Source of the DNA: Maylandia zebra
Lineage: Eukaryota; Chordata; Actinopteri; Cichliformes; Cichlidae
Direction: 5' to 3'
Assembly (NCBI RefSeq): GCF_041146795.1
Contig: NC_135177.1
Coordinates: forward strand, 2,726,560-2,790,559
DNA: 64,000 bases
Shown here: one piece after another, positions 1 to 10,497 of the stretch
How the letters are laid out: every line of letters starts with the position of its first letter
Numbering within the stretch: the first letter of the stretch is position 1
Made by a program: the position numbers and the translations under genes
Notes under the pieces: model-generated
Told to the model about the DNA's origin: nothing
What the model saw: the letters and a program-made list of their open reading frames with translations, nothing else
Database searches by the model: none

Positions 1-893
1 GCTGGTGGGTCAGATGTCACTGAGTTAATAGCAGCTTTAGTTACACTAGTCCTAGCAGCAGCCCTGGACTCATTAGCCCTGGCAGGTGGCTTTAAGATTG
101 TAGAGTTCTGATGTTTTTGGAGTGTTTTCTCTCTCAGGTGTTTCCATACAACCTCACCAGCAGGCATGAGGTTATAGCTAGTGCTGACATTAGTGAGGCT
201 TTCCCTTTGATCAGAGGCCTCCAGAGCAGCTGTGCTTGCCACAGGCAGCTTTTCTATATTTCCCTTTCCCCTCTCAAGTTTCACATCTCCAACATGCCCG
301 TATCTTTTTCCTACAGCTTTCACATCGTGGTTACCAGAGTGTTTACACATGTTCACATAATCCTCTCTAACATTGTCCCCTTTCTGCTGAATCTCGTAAA
401 TATCACTCTCCTGTGAGACACGAGCATCTTTGTCCTGAGATGTCTGGCACTCATTTGATGAGTTTTTGTCCAAGGGAACCCGATTCGGAAGGACAGGGCT
501 GGTGTCTGGTGGAAGGCCTCTCCTCCGTCTGGATAACCTCAGGACCACAGGGTTCTCATTCAGCCGTCTAGACACTGAACGTTTATTTAAACATGGAGTT
601 TGGCATGAATTTCTTCCTGAATTGTGGAGAATACTGAAGGTTGTGTGGATGCTATAGTATTTAGAAAGCGTTGGGTGGCGAAGGTGCTGATTGTTAGCCC
701 GACGGTGGTTGTGATGTAGGGGGTGGTACTTGTTGCTGCTTTCCTGGGCTCTGCTTTGGGGATGGCGCCTTGATTTGTATGTATTGCTTGGCCTTGTGCC
801 TTGTTTGTTACCAACACCAGTTCTCGGCGTTAAAGGAATGACTGACGCTACACAGGAGGTTCTTTGCTCAGAGATTTTAGTAACCATGGCAAC
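1..893 (-). CDS. jarid2: jarid2 large central exon (partial)
   Basis: After the acceptor CAATTTCTCTCTGTTGCAG, the minus strand is open for all 297 remaining codons to the window edge, which is very unlikely by chance. The protein is basic and Ser/Arg/Asn-rich with no folded domain that I recognise. This fits the long, poorly conserved central exon of JARID2 between the N-terminal motifs and the JmjN/ARID region. No residue-level match to the family is visible here, so the assignment rests on position, phase and openness. Confidence 0.7.
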
Positions 894-3800
894 CTGCAAC
901 AGAGAGAAATTGTGATAGTCTGCATACTTCTGCGGATAATCATTTTTGTAGGCCTGAAGTTAGCATCACCCTGGTTTATGATGCTTAGATGTTTTGGTTT
1001 CACAGTAACCATGCAATTTTTGTTTAAATGCATTTGGCAACATATGAAGTCAACGACGCATCCAGAGGAACAACGCCACCATCACATGACTTTAGCGTTG
1101 GCATCACTGAGCCGTGATGACATAGCCCAGAGATTGAAACTAAATACGTTCACACACACAGACAAGGTGAGAGGCTTTCAGTCTGATCACAACTTAAATT
1201 TCTAAAGGTTTTAGTCACTTTCTGGACTGTTTTTTGTTTCTGAGATCTGTGTATAAGATGATGGAAGGAGGTGTCACCACTGCTCCTGTTTCTCTGTCCA
1301 TTTATTTTTAGTGCTGATCCAACTATAGCCAACTATGGGGGGGGTACACAACAGATAGTTCCCACGTCCATCGGAGGACTAACCCATGGAGTAAAACTTG
1401 CATCCGATCGACGATTTACATTAATTAGTGATCGTAATTCCATCAAACTAACACTGATGTCCTTGGATTGTGGGAGGAAATCAGAGCATCCGGGGAGAAT
1501 TATTTAACATGTATGACATTGGGGGGAGGACCCTCCAAACCCCCACAGTCTGTCTTGGGGATTTTCTTTTTTAACAAATGCTAATCTCAAATGCACAAGG
1601 GGTGCACACACACACGGGTGAAGAAATACTCAGATTTCCTTTGACATATAAGCTGTAGCAAAAATATACAAACACACAACACCAAAATAAAATAATGCTA
1701 TGTTGGTGTATGATAACAACAAACCAGAATCCATCATTTGTGTACACTAAAGCTGATTCATATCTGCAGACCCAGTGTTTGGACTGTTTGTATCACTTAC
1801 CAGCAACTTTAACTTTAGCTCTAGATGTCAGAGAGGCGACAGCTCTCTATGCATTTGTATTCAATATTGCACATGTCAGGTTAAATGTCACTGTGACTGT
1901 TCCAGCTGTTTGGCAGCATTGACAGCAGCGCTGTGACTGTCAAAGAGCAGCTTTATTAATCCACACACACTCCAGTCAGTGGCCCTCTTCAGCCACCATC
2001 AGGTGCCACTGACAATGTGTCCAAGACCTTTTACTCTTCTCATCGAACTTAGTAAAAAACTGTTGACAAAGTCCAAAAGGAACAACCCCGGGTGTTAAAA
2101 GGACCTGTATGTTTATTAGTGTTTGGTTTCCATACCGATGATACAACAGCACACTTTTCACACAAGCAAACGTGTAGTAAAGCATGACCAGACCTTGTTA
2201 GCCCTCTTGACATGAAGTAAGTGCTGGCGAGGTCTCAGGAGGTGTATCTGAGCGCCCTCTCGCCTGTCCCCCTCCACTCCCTTCTTCTGTTGCTTCCCTT
2301 CTCTTTCATCGCTGTCCATCCTTTTCTGTGCTCGAGCTGTTAAAGGGCAGGTGGATCTGAGCACAGCAGGGCTGGCAGGCCTCCTCTTCAGTGACCTGGA
2401 GTCACTGTGCACTGCAGGACAGGCACAGAAACTATCATTTCAAATAGCAGCTAGAGTTTAAGGAGGAATAATACACTTGCAAAGAAAGATGCAGAAGTTT
2501 ACAAAAACATTCCCAGCAGGCGAGTACCTGTTTTTCTACATAACATCCTGATTTTCTTCTCCTCAGCTGGAGCCTTGTGACAGGAAGGCAAACGCTGACT
2601 GTCACCTGGCTCCCTGTCTCGCTTACTTGTTAAGAATGCCATGTTGCGCGGTAATGCTGCTGAACCTGAAGTGAAAGAGGAAATGGCATCATCAAGTGTG
2701 CGTGGCATGTCCCTTTTTTATTTTTAATCTCCGTAGTCTCTCACAGAGTTACTTCACCAAAACAGTTTAAAGATGCTCTGAGAAACACTGTGCAGCCTGA
2801 CTCTGCTATCAACACAGTCCAAACAACCTAGCTGCTACCAGCTAACTTCACTGTTATACTTAACTGTCGACCGATGTTCCACTAACAGCTTTAGCAACAC
2901 AATGTAACCCACACCTCCTCCAGCACTCATGCTCAACATGTGCATGAATAGAGGGAAACTTAGGGTTAATGTCTTGCCCGAGGATATTTGGCATGCAGGC
3001 CGGAGCAGCCAGGGATCGCACCATCAACCCTCCAGTTAGTAGATGAGCTGTACAGGCCGGATAAAACTTTTAAAACAATTTCATTTCCTGCATCCATTTT
3101 TTTATGTCAAACAGGGAACTCAGAGGAGCGGCAAAGGCAGGACAAACAAGGACAGGCTGGAAATGACTACAACTGCAACAACATCAGGTTGTGTTGCTCG
3201 CAATAAATCAGAATATATTCTGTACGGTGGTGAATTATGTGAGTAGCACATTTTTCTGTTAAAAGTGTGGAAAAAGACGAGTAAGCAGACAGAGAGCTGA
3301 AAACAGGCCGTGTGCCCTCTCTGCTGATATGAGTGAATAGTCTCAGTTTTTTCCTCACTTTCTCTCATGATGGTAATTATTCAAGTAACATATCTGCGTA
3401 TTATTTATATGATGATTATATGAATAATCCATCCATTCACTTCCGCTTATCCTTTTCAGGGTCGCGGGGGGCGCTGGAGCCTATCCCAGCTGTCATAGGG
3501 CGAAAGGCGGGGTACACCCTGGACAGGTCGCCAGTCTGTCGCAGGGCCAACACACAGGGACAGACAACCATTTGCACTCACATTCACACCTAGTGGCAAT
3601 TTGGATTATCCAATTAACCTATCCCCACAAGCTGCATGTCTTTGGACGGTGGGAGGAAGCCGGAGTACCCGGAGGGAACCCACGCAAACACGGGGAGAAC
3701 ATGCAAACTCTGCACAGAAAGACCCCGGCCTGATGGTGGAATTGAACTCAGGACCTTCTTGCTGTGCGGCAACGGTGCTAACCACTGTGCCACCGTGCTA

Positions 3801-6800
3801 CGATTATATGAATAATATACAATATTTATGTGATTAATGTGTAATGTGTGTAAGAAGTATCAAACATTCATGCTGTAATCACAAGGCCCGGCCCAAACGA
3901 GGGGAAAATGGCAATCCTTGCCTAGAAGCAGCTATACTCCCTTGCACTGATTTATTTGGCGCCACTGACAAAAAAATGAGGTTACACTCTTTGTTGATGG
4001 CTTAAGCTAATGCAGGAGGGTTCACAGAGGGAATGTCAACAGATACAATTACCACACACAGCCCATCTTATTTGAACCGGACCAGTGAAACTAAGTTCAG
4101 TTGTGTCAGTCTTTCTACATTATAAACAAATGCTTCATTCATTCAGCATAACCCTTTGGGCTTAAACTTAAAGAAATAAATGTGTAAAATCACAGAAATC
4201 TATAATCAAATTACTTTGATGTGTTGTGAGTAGCCATGTAAGAGTTTTTATCAGTCAACAAAACTTTTAAAATTACAGATAAAAGTCCAAAGCTGAAATA
4301 CCCCTCCACAAAAAAGTCCAGTGGGCCAGATTGGAGCCCTAGCCGGGCCGATGTTTGATATTCCTGGTCCACAATCAATATGCCACCTAGGAAACATCTA
4401 GATGACCCAAAAGTCATCAAAAGTGCACATTTCTGACAGCCAAATGCTGCAGAACAGGGAACTGGTGAAACAACAGAAGTTATATTTGACCCTACAGATT
4501 TATGGATAAATGATTTAAATGAAAAAATTGTGTTGAGTTTCACGTGACAAATGAGCCTAGACTTTATTTTCCTTGCAGGTTCAGGTTGCTTGGAGTGCAT
4601 CCAAGGTTATGAGGTTTTACATTTTGTCTGGCTACACAGGGGGTTGCATCCAAAAGGGGTCATTGTTTAAACACCAGTGAAGATTGTCCACAGTGGGACT
4701 CCTGATTAGAGAGGAAATAGGCAGGGATCGAGAAATGAGGGAAGGGACAGACGGACGGACGGATAGATAACTAGATCTCTCTCAGGCTGCAGTCTTTCTT
4801 CCTAATCTCCGTATGCTCACAATTATGTCCAAAGTTAGTTAGACAAAGAAAGTACTTTTGTCAATATTTGCCTGAAGTGCAGACTTTCAGATTTAATTCA
4901 GTGGGTTTAAAAAAAAATCGATATGACATCATATGATATGATACGCTGATTCGAATGGTATTTACAGCTTTCATTGTAAATGAGGCCAAAGGGATCTTTG
5001 TGCATTCGGCTGTAAGACCAAAATAAACCCATCAGAGTTACCAAAGAGCTTAGGAGCAGTCAGGTCTACATTCTCAAAAAGGTGAATCCTGGCCAGCTCA
5101 GCAACATCAAAGGCTTGGAAACCACAGAAAAAACCAACGTGGATGACACAGAGACAAATATCCTGCTGGGCTCTGAGAGTTCGAACGACCCATCGTCCAA
5201 TGAGTAGATAACATCCTCAGCTACAGCCACCCCTGTGCACAGCCTGGTCACGTGAGAGCAGCTTCCGTGTTTTCAGCTTACCTCTTAAACAGAGAAAAGA
5301 CAAAAAGTCCTCAGTCTTAGGGCGACGTTTGGTCAGACAGGTGACTACAGCCAGGCTGTGGGAGTGGGTATTCTGTGCAGACCTCATCAGCACCAATGGT
5401 CCTGGAGAGCTGGGTGGGGACTGAGCAAACTTTCTCTGTGCGTGCAGCCGAGGTCTGCATACATACATCAAGTCAAACCAAACAAGTGCATTTATTAATA
5501 ATGCAACAAACATTTAATCCTAATCTCTAGTAAGCCACAGTTCAGTGACGACAGAGACTTTAAATGAATTTAGTCTCAAAGTGAATTTCATTTTCTTGAT
5601 GAAACGCAATGACAGGATTCGTTTTAGAAACTGTTGTGCTGTTGTACACAGATGGAGCAAATCACAAAGTATAAATCTGTTGCACCAACTCGCGTTCAGT
5701 GAGTGATACAGCATCACTCAAGTTGATGAGTGCATACTTTTGGCAACACTGTGTTTATTAAAATCTATTCGAACCTCTTGGGATGTGATTTTTGTTTAAA
5801 AATCAGCTTCTGATGTTGGAACATCACAAGTTTGAGAAGCATAATCACAACACACACAAAAACACACTGGTGCCTACCTGTTTTTGGCACAATCATCTTC
5901 ATCACCACGACTGCTGGTAGGATGGCGTTGTTGCGTCTGTAAGGACCAGCTCCAGTTTGGACCAGCTGCCCGACGCTTGATCGCAGTGTTAACTACAGAG
6001 CCTGAAGAGAACAGGCACAAGCCCAGCTGTGTGAGAACTGACCTCCACCTACAGTGTCATGACAATCAAAGTAATAACACGTGATGACACAGACAATCTG
6101 CTCGTGGCTAAAGTTTGGGACCAAAACGCTGTTTACTTCCAGGGAGCCTCCAAATAACCCCAAAAACAACATTAGACACACATGCACGCTTGTTGTGTTA
6201 CTCACCACAGACACTTGTTGGGGTGTGCGACCTCAGAGTCCTGGCTGAGAGAGCAGCTCTCAGTGGCATCTTTGTGTTTTTAGATCTGCACATGTTGTTC
6301 AGTGAGTGTGTGTGTTGAGCAGTGTCTGTGCGTTTTGCAGGTTTGGGGTATTTTGAGTTCTGCAGCGACAGCGTGTTTTGTGTTTTATTTGAGCGTAGTG
6401 TCCTGGTAGAAGACGTCTTCTGGTCCGTGCAAGTACGCTGCCGAGTGTGTGCAACTTTCCTTTTACACAATTTCATCTGAGTTTGTGTGTTCCGTAGTAT
6501 CCGAGTACATTTACTTTCTGGAGAGTGCGAGACCCAATTCAAGTGAGCTGTCTGCCGTTTGTTTGTGTGTTCAGCGTGCAGGCGCTTTGAAACGTGCAGG
6601 TTTTGTGCAGTACGTGTGTTCGCCTGTGTGTATGTATTTAGCTGTTTGCATGTGAGTCTTTGCTGTTGTGTGTGCATGTTTTTTCTTGCTTGTGTTTTCT
6701 TGTGTGCATTAGGTTTTGTCAGTGTCTTTTGCAGAGCATGTGGACACTTGTGTATGTGTGAGTGAGTGTGTGCAGCACGGTGTTTGTCTCTGTATTCCCT

Positions 6801-7777
6801 GAGAGAAAGGAAGAGAACTTTGCGGACCAGACGTTCTTCACACCACGGCATCCCGTCACTGATGTCCTGCACCACAAAAACAGTGTCTTCACCTTTAGTT
6901 CCACGGATTTTGGGGCATCAACACAATTTTTATTTTATCTGTTTACTAAAACGTATTGATGTTACAGGTACAAGTGAAATGTTTCATCCTGAAATCTGAA
7001 ACATACTTGGCCTGTGGGGAACATTCTGCCAGCTGTGACTTCTTTGACTAGTCTGAAACTGAGTTATGTGGGGATTTACTCAAATACACTTTTCACTTCA
7101 ATGTTATTTACACAGCGCCAAATCACAACAACAGTCACCTCAAGGTGCTTTATACTGTAAGGTCGACCCTACAATGATATAGACACAGAGAAAAACCCAA
7201 CAATCATATGAGCAGCTCTTTGGCGACAGTGGGAAGGAAAAACTCCCTTTTAACAGGAAGAAACCTCCTGCAGAACCAGGCTCAGGGAGGGGCGGGGCCA
7301 TCTGCTGCGACCGGTTGAGGGTGAGAATCCGATATTTCAAACAAACTAGCAAGTCTACCTCTGAAAGGCTCAGAAAGTGGCCCAGTCAGGTTCAGACTTA
7401 AATCAAATTGAGATGCTTTGGTATGACCTTAAACAGGCTGTTCATGCCGAAAAAGCCCTCCAATGAAGAGAGCCAAATCCTTCCACAGCCAAGTGAAAAG
7501 ACTACTTGCCTCAGACCTGACTGCAGTTCTTGCTGCTGGCACAACCAATGTTTAGGTTTCAGGTGCAATGACTTTTTCCTCCGTTAATAAATCTAATTAT
7601 TATTTAAAAACTGCATTTTGGATTTACTTATATTATCTTTGTCTGATATTAAAATTTCTTTTATGATCTGAAACAAAAAAGTAATCAGGAACAGGCCACG
7701 TACACTTTAAAGAGGAAAGACAGTTTACTTACATATCTTTTTCTGATGACGTTCCGCTTGGGTCTGTCTGTACTCAT
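1..7777 (-). CDS. jarid2: jarid2, 5' half (runs off the left edge)
   Basis: Jarid2 is a nuclear JmjC/ARID protein without demethylase activity that recruits and stimulates Polycomb repressive complex 2. I assembled seven coding exons on the minus strand by splice sites and phase: 7777-7733, 6866-6206, 6001-5878, 5454-5282, 2665-2528, 2411-2194 and 893-1. Every junction keeps the reading frame. Family matches are direct: the start MSTDRPKRNVIRKRY, then SDGMPWCEERLVRKVL, then RPRLHAQRKFAQS, then RPKTEDFLSFLCLRG, then GSAALP. These follow the order of vertebrate JARID2. The JmjN, ARID, JmjC and zinc-finger exons must lie left of base 1. The protein is longer than usual at its N-terminus because exon 2 is expanded. 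I cannot say whether this is the jarid2a or jarid2b copy. The gene is certain; the 2194 donor and the 893 acceptor are the least certain boundaries. Confidence 0.9.
2194..2411 (-). CDS. jarid2: jarid2 coding exon 6 (basic linker)
   Basis: The acceptor TTCTGTGCCTGTCCTGCAG is strong. G from exon 5 plus TG gives Val, then HSDSRSLKRRPASPAV and a Lys/Arg/Glu-rich stretch. I end it at AACAAG before GTCTGG because that restores phase 0 for the next exon. This donor is weak, so the true end may differ or another small exon may lie between 2194 and 893. Confidence 0.65.
2528..2665 (-). CDS. jarid2: jarid2 coding exon 5
   Basis: The acceptor TTTCCTCTTTCACTTCAG is followed by codons for (G)SAALPRNMAF, matching GSPALPNSMVYF in vertebrate JARID2. 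The donor is GTACTCG (2527 downward). The exon is 138 nt (2 + 135 + 1). The single base from the previous exon completes the glycine. An in-frame ATG at 2708 lies upstream of the acceptor and is intronic. Confidence 0.85.
3429..3801 (-). repeat. tRNA-derived SINE, copy 1 (in jarid2 intron 4)
   Basis: The element is flanked by a perfect 15-bp target duplication GATTATATGAATAAT (3414-3428 and 3802-3816). On the minus strand it starts with a tRNA-like head containing A-box (TGGTTAGCACCG) and B-box-like (GAGTTCAATTCC) sequences. It ends in GGATAAGCGGAAG followed by an (ATGG)-type tail. Two more copies occur at 18711 and 60084. Open frames inside it are not genes. Confidence 0.88.
5282..5454 (-). 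CDS. jarid2: jarid2 coding exon 4 (K116-type site and KTEDFLSFLCLRG block)
   Basis: The exon lies between the acceptor TGTATGCAG and the donor GTAAGC. Residues RPRLHAQRKFAQS and KRRPKTEDFLSFLCLRG are near-identical to vertebrate JARID2. The lysine in QRKFAQS corresponds to human K116, which PRC2 methylates and which then binds EED. In the frame predicted here it is about residue 285. The middle of the exon, between the two blocks, is divergent. Confidence 0.93.
5878..6001 (-). CDS. jarid2: jarid2 coding exon 3
   Basis: The acceptor is GCCTGTTCTCTTCAG and the donor is GTAGGCACC. The length is 124 nt (2 + 120 + 2), so it takes phase 1 and gives phase 2. It encodes a linker ending SSRGDEDDCAKN, which leads directly into RPRLHAQRKFAQ of the next exon. 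This parallels the acidic stretch before KRPRLQAQRKFAQ in vertebrate JARID2. Confidence 0.82.
6206..6866 (-). CDS. jarid2: jarid2 coding exon 2 with long basic low-complexity extension
   Basis: The exon begins after the acceptor TTTTTGTGGTGCAG and ends at the donor GTGAGTAA (6205 downward). It is 661 nt and open throughout. The first 30 or so residues are the conserved box SDGMPWCEERLVRKVLFLSL followed by REYRDKHR. About 190 further residues are rich in Lys, Thr, His, Gln and Asn, and the DNA is CA-rich, as if derived from a microsatellite. Vertebrate JARID2 has a shorter acidic/serine-rich linker at this point. No other convincing donor occurs inside the exon. Phase 1 at its end matches the next exon. 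Confidence 0.85.
7090..7335 (-). repeat. interspersed repeat with LINE 3'-end character (in jarid2 intron 1)
   Basis: This is the reverse complement of the sequence at 55715-55925: both share the block around CCTGTTAAAAGGGAGTTTTTCC, GCCAAAGTGCTGCTCATA and GATTTGGCGCTATATAAATAA. A third, more diverged copy is at 27236-27434. It is a high-copy fish repeat, probably the 3' part of a non-LTR element, and has no coding capacity here. Confidence 0.6.
7375..7560 (+). mobile_element. Tc1-like transposase remnant
   Basis: A short plus-strand stretch reads SDLNQIEMLWYDLKQAVHAEK, which matches the [15 protein letters not shown] block holding the catalytic glutamate of Tc1 transposases. It then breaks into other frames. 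No terminal repeats are visible. It sits inside jarid2 intron 1. Confidence 0.55.
7733..7777 (-). CDS. jarid2: jarid2 coding exon 1 (start codon)
   Basis: The exon encodes MSTDRPKRNVIRKRY and ends at a strong GTAAGT donor (7732 downward). Vertebrate JARID2 begins MSKERPKRN, so the start is fixed by homology. The phase is 0 and the next exon opens with Asp-Ile-Ser-Asp-Gly. A pyrimidine-rich CTGCAG acceptor ending at 7824 suggests that the exon begins at 7823 with a short 5' UTR, so a non-coding first exon may lie further right. Confidence 0.88.
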
Positions 7778-8261
7778 GTTGCCCAGCAGAGAGTCTCTGT
7801 GTTTTGCCTGTGCTATGTTTTCACTGCAGGGGCTGGAATAAACATTCGTCTGCTTCTTTCTAGATGAGAAGAATTACGAAATGCTCCAATTAAAAAAAGC
7901 CATTGGACAGGGCTGCAGTAGAGAGTCACACTATTCAATATGACTTCAAGTAATTTTAAAATCAGTCCATTATGTGGCACAGAGTCACTCATGGTGTGCA
8001 AAACCACCAGCTAGTCAAGAAACAGTCGTCTAAAGGAGCAGTGAATCTCACTGGAGACACAGCAGCACTGCGTCTATCTGATGACACAGGTGAGCCAGTG
8101 CACTGATTACTCTTCAATACCTGAGGGGAAAAGATTTAATTAGGATAAATTAGACAGCCTGGTTCAAATACAATTCCAAGTGCAGATTGCGTGGAAGAAG
8201 ACATGCAACTGCCACGGAAACAGACAATTCTTCAATAGACATGAAGTTGTGCTGAGATCTA

Positions 8262-8350
8262 GACTTGTAGTCCTAAACCAAGACAAAGACAATACCAAGA
8301 CCAGAGGGTATCAAGACCAAGACAAAGTCGAGACGAGACCAAGACCGAGA
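8262..8350. repeat. degenerate tandem (CCAAGACAAAGA)-like array
   Basis: Imperfect repeats of CAAGAC/GAGACC run through this stretch. Similar short sequence (CGAGACCAAGACAAGAC) reappears at 10481-10497, beyond the THAP transposon. The transposon may therefore have split an older repeat. Confidence 0.4.
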
Positions 8351-8745
8351 CAAAAGTCTTTAAACTGCAGCCAGATGCTGCTTCGTTTACAGGTCTCAGG
8401 CATATTTATGTGTTTTTGCGATGCACAGCCCTCCTCACCGCTGTCTCACTCACTGAGAGGACGGACGAACGCTTCACTTTTCTGTCGCGTCCATCACCCT
8501 CTCTGTTTTTCGCACAATGATATTATCCTATATCCTCACATGTGATTGGCCACAATATGGAGGGATTGGAGCATAGCTGAGCCGCTGTGTGAGAGCTGAG
8601 CAGCCAAAGGAAATTAGGTGAGGAGCGGCTCTCGCTCAAGGGGAGTCGACTCTTCTGATTCACTACTAAGCACTCTGTAAGCACGGCTCTTAGAGCTGAT
8701 GCTTTGGCACATGACACATTATCGAACGTTACGGTGTGTGTCATG

Positions 8746-10424
8746 CAGAGGTGGGACCAAGTCATTGTTTTGCAAGTCTCAAGTAAGTCTCAAGTCTTTA
8801 TCCTCAAGTCTCAAGTCAAGTCTCAAGTAATGTCAGGCAAGTCAGAGTCGAGTCTCAAGTCACTGGTGTAAAAGTCCGAGTCAAGTCACAAGTCTGAAAC
8901 TTTGAATTTCAAGTCCTTTCGAGTCATTCAAAAAAACGAAAAAAAGCATGTTGCAGTTATGCTAAATGTAAATATTAGACCATGTAATTTTTAAATCTGT
9001 GTTTTTCTCAACACATGACAAAATAGTGAACTTAGAAAATATACACAAATTGTGAAATTGCACCTCTTTAAAATGCAGCTCAATTAAACCTAGCTCCAAG
9101 AATAATTTTCACCGACAGTTCTGAGATAAGCTGCATGTTATTCTTGGATGCGGTTGTAGGACCGGCTTTAAAATCGCATGACAAAAATATCATACACATT
9201 AAAAAAAACTGTATCACCAACGTAGCCTGGACAACATTTGCTAGTTAGATGAAGTCAGCTATCTCATCGTAGCATATTTATATGCATATTTATAATTATA
9301 CGGTTCTTGGAGTGAGTGCACACACTCATGAAGTTTAGTAACTTCAGGTCACTGCAACAAGCCCAGGTACAGTTTACCGACGGATGGGTGCAGGACCTTG
9401 AAACGCACAGTGTAGAACGAAAGACCATCGTACATATCATAAGTTTACCAGTCTCACAAATTGTCGTCATAAATACACATTCCTTAACCGTTTATTAATA
9501 GGACCTTTGAGCTCAACGATAATTAATTAGTAGTGGAAATAATTTCTGGTAGCATCACAGAAATGTAGCAGTGACAATAATATTGTATGCTGTAATCGTA
9601 CTGGGCAATTAGTGATACAAAAACCCTGTTTTATCCTGTGAATAAAAGTATATGTTTTTGTCAATGTACCATAATAACAGAAGCGAAACGCAATATTGTG
9701 TCAGGACAATTCACTATTTATGCACAATAAATAAAGGAGCATAGCGCGACCATTTCTGTTCAGCGCCAGACTTGCTTGTAACCTATATCACCAATTATGT
9801 TAAGAAAAATGACGTATTAACTACTAAAAAACACTGACCTTCGTGTAAATGCTTGGAGCAGACTAACATGTGAGCTGGAGTGTTCTGGGACGTTATATTT
9901 GGTCTTTGAATGGCTGCAATCCAGGCCATCCATCGCGTCTTTGTTACTTCGGAAACATGGCTCGAACAATTTCTCTTCAACGACGTAATCCGATAACAAC
10001 CGATCTCTTTACCCGTCGGCTTCCCGTGGCTGTCATGCGACCGGCTATTGCAGTTAATAATACAACAGCTTCTTGACATTTTTGTGTTTCTTTTTATCGC
10101 TGTGTGACTGATTTTAATTGAAAGCCTGCGTGCGCTAGTACCGCTTGCCACGAGTTCCCAGAATCCTTTGCGGTTCTACCCGTGAATGACGTCACATTTT
10201 CAATCTCTATATAATATGCATGTTAAATTTTATATTTGGGGTAAAATATCAAGTCTTTTCAAGTAAACCGGTTCAAGTCCAATTCAAGTCCCAAGTCATT
10301 GGTGTAAAAGTCCAAGTCAAGTCACAAGTCTTAGAACATTTTTTCAAGTCAAGTCTAAAGTCATAAAATTAATGACTCGAGTCTGACTCGAGTCCAAGTC
10401 ATGTGACTCGAGTCCACACCTCTG
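8746..10424 (-). mobile_element. DNA transposon with THAP exon and CAGAGGTG ends
   Basis: The element begins CAGAGGTGGGACC and ends as the reverse complement of CAGAGGTGTGGACTC. It is flanked on both sides by the 8-bp duplication GTGTCATG (8738-8745, 10425-10432). Both subterminal regions are crowded with CAAGTC/GACTTG repeats. Inside on the minus strand is an exon for a THAP zinc finger and no other transposase region. An 8-bp duplication fits hAT or P elements; a THAP domain is the DNA-binding domain of P-type transposases, so a deleted P-like element is my preferred reading. Confidence 0.75.
9839..10079 (-). pseudogene. THAP zinc-finger exon of the transposon
   Basis: The frame starts MSRSCCIINCNSRSHD and ends CSKHLHE at a GTCAGT splice donor. 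It shows the THAP C2CH pattern: paired Cys near the start, the conserved Trp in KTRWMAWIAAI, and a final Cys-x2-His (CSKH). About 80 residues cover one complete THAP domain. No downstream exon with a catalytic domain remains within the element, so it is probably not functional as a transposase. It could still be expressed as a short DNA-binding peptide. Confidence 0.7.
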
Positions 10425-10497
10425 GTGTCATGGATACTGTTGACTCCAAATCTCCCGACCACTATGTCGATCTGAGACAGCGAGACCAAGACAAGAC

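Noticed and set aside
2499..2708. ATG at 2708 as the start of a separate small gene
   Set aside because: The sequence before 2665 is a splice acceptor, and the rest joins in phase with jarid2 exons on both sides.
3601..3837. Frame [15 protein letters not shown], also at 18675-18911 and 60028-60285
   Set aside because: It recurs in every SINE copy and reads through the tRNA-derived element; it is not a gene family.
4211..4600. 129-codon minus-strand frame in jarid2 intron 4
   Set aside because: It has no family resemblance and no acceptor or donor in phase with the jarid2 exons, so it is probably chance.
6449..6765. Plus-strand frames opposite jarid2 exon 2
   Set aside because: They arise from the GT-rich complement of a CA-rich coding exon, with no splice or family support.
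8940..10340. Subterminal CAAGTC arrays as an independent tandem satellite
   Set aside because: They lie wholly within the ends of the THAP transposon and are bounded by its 8-bp duplication.
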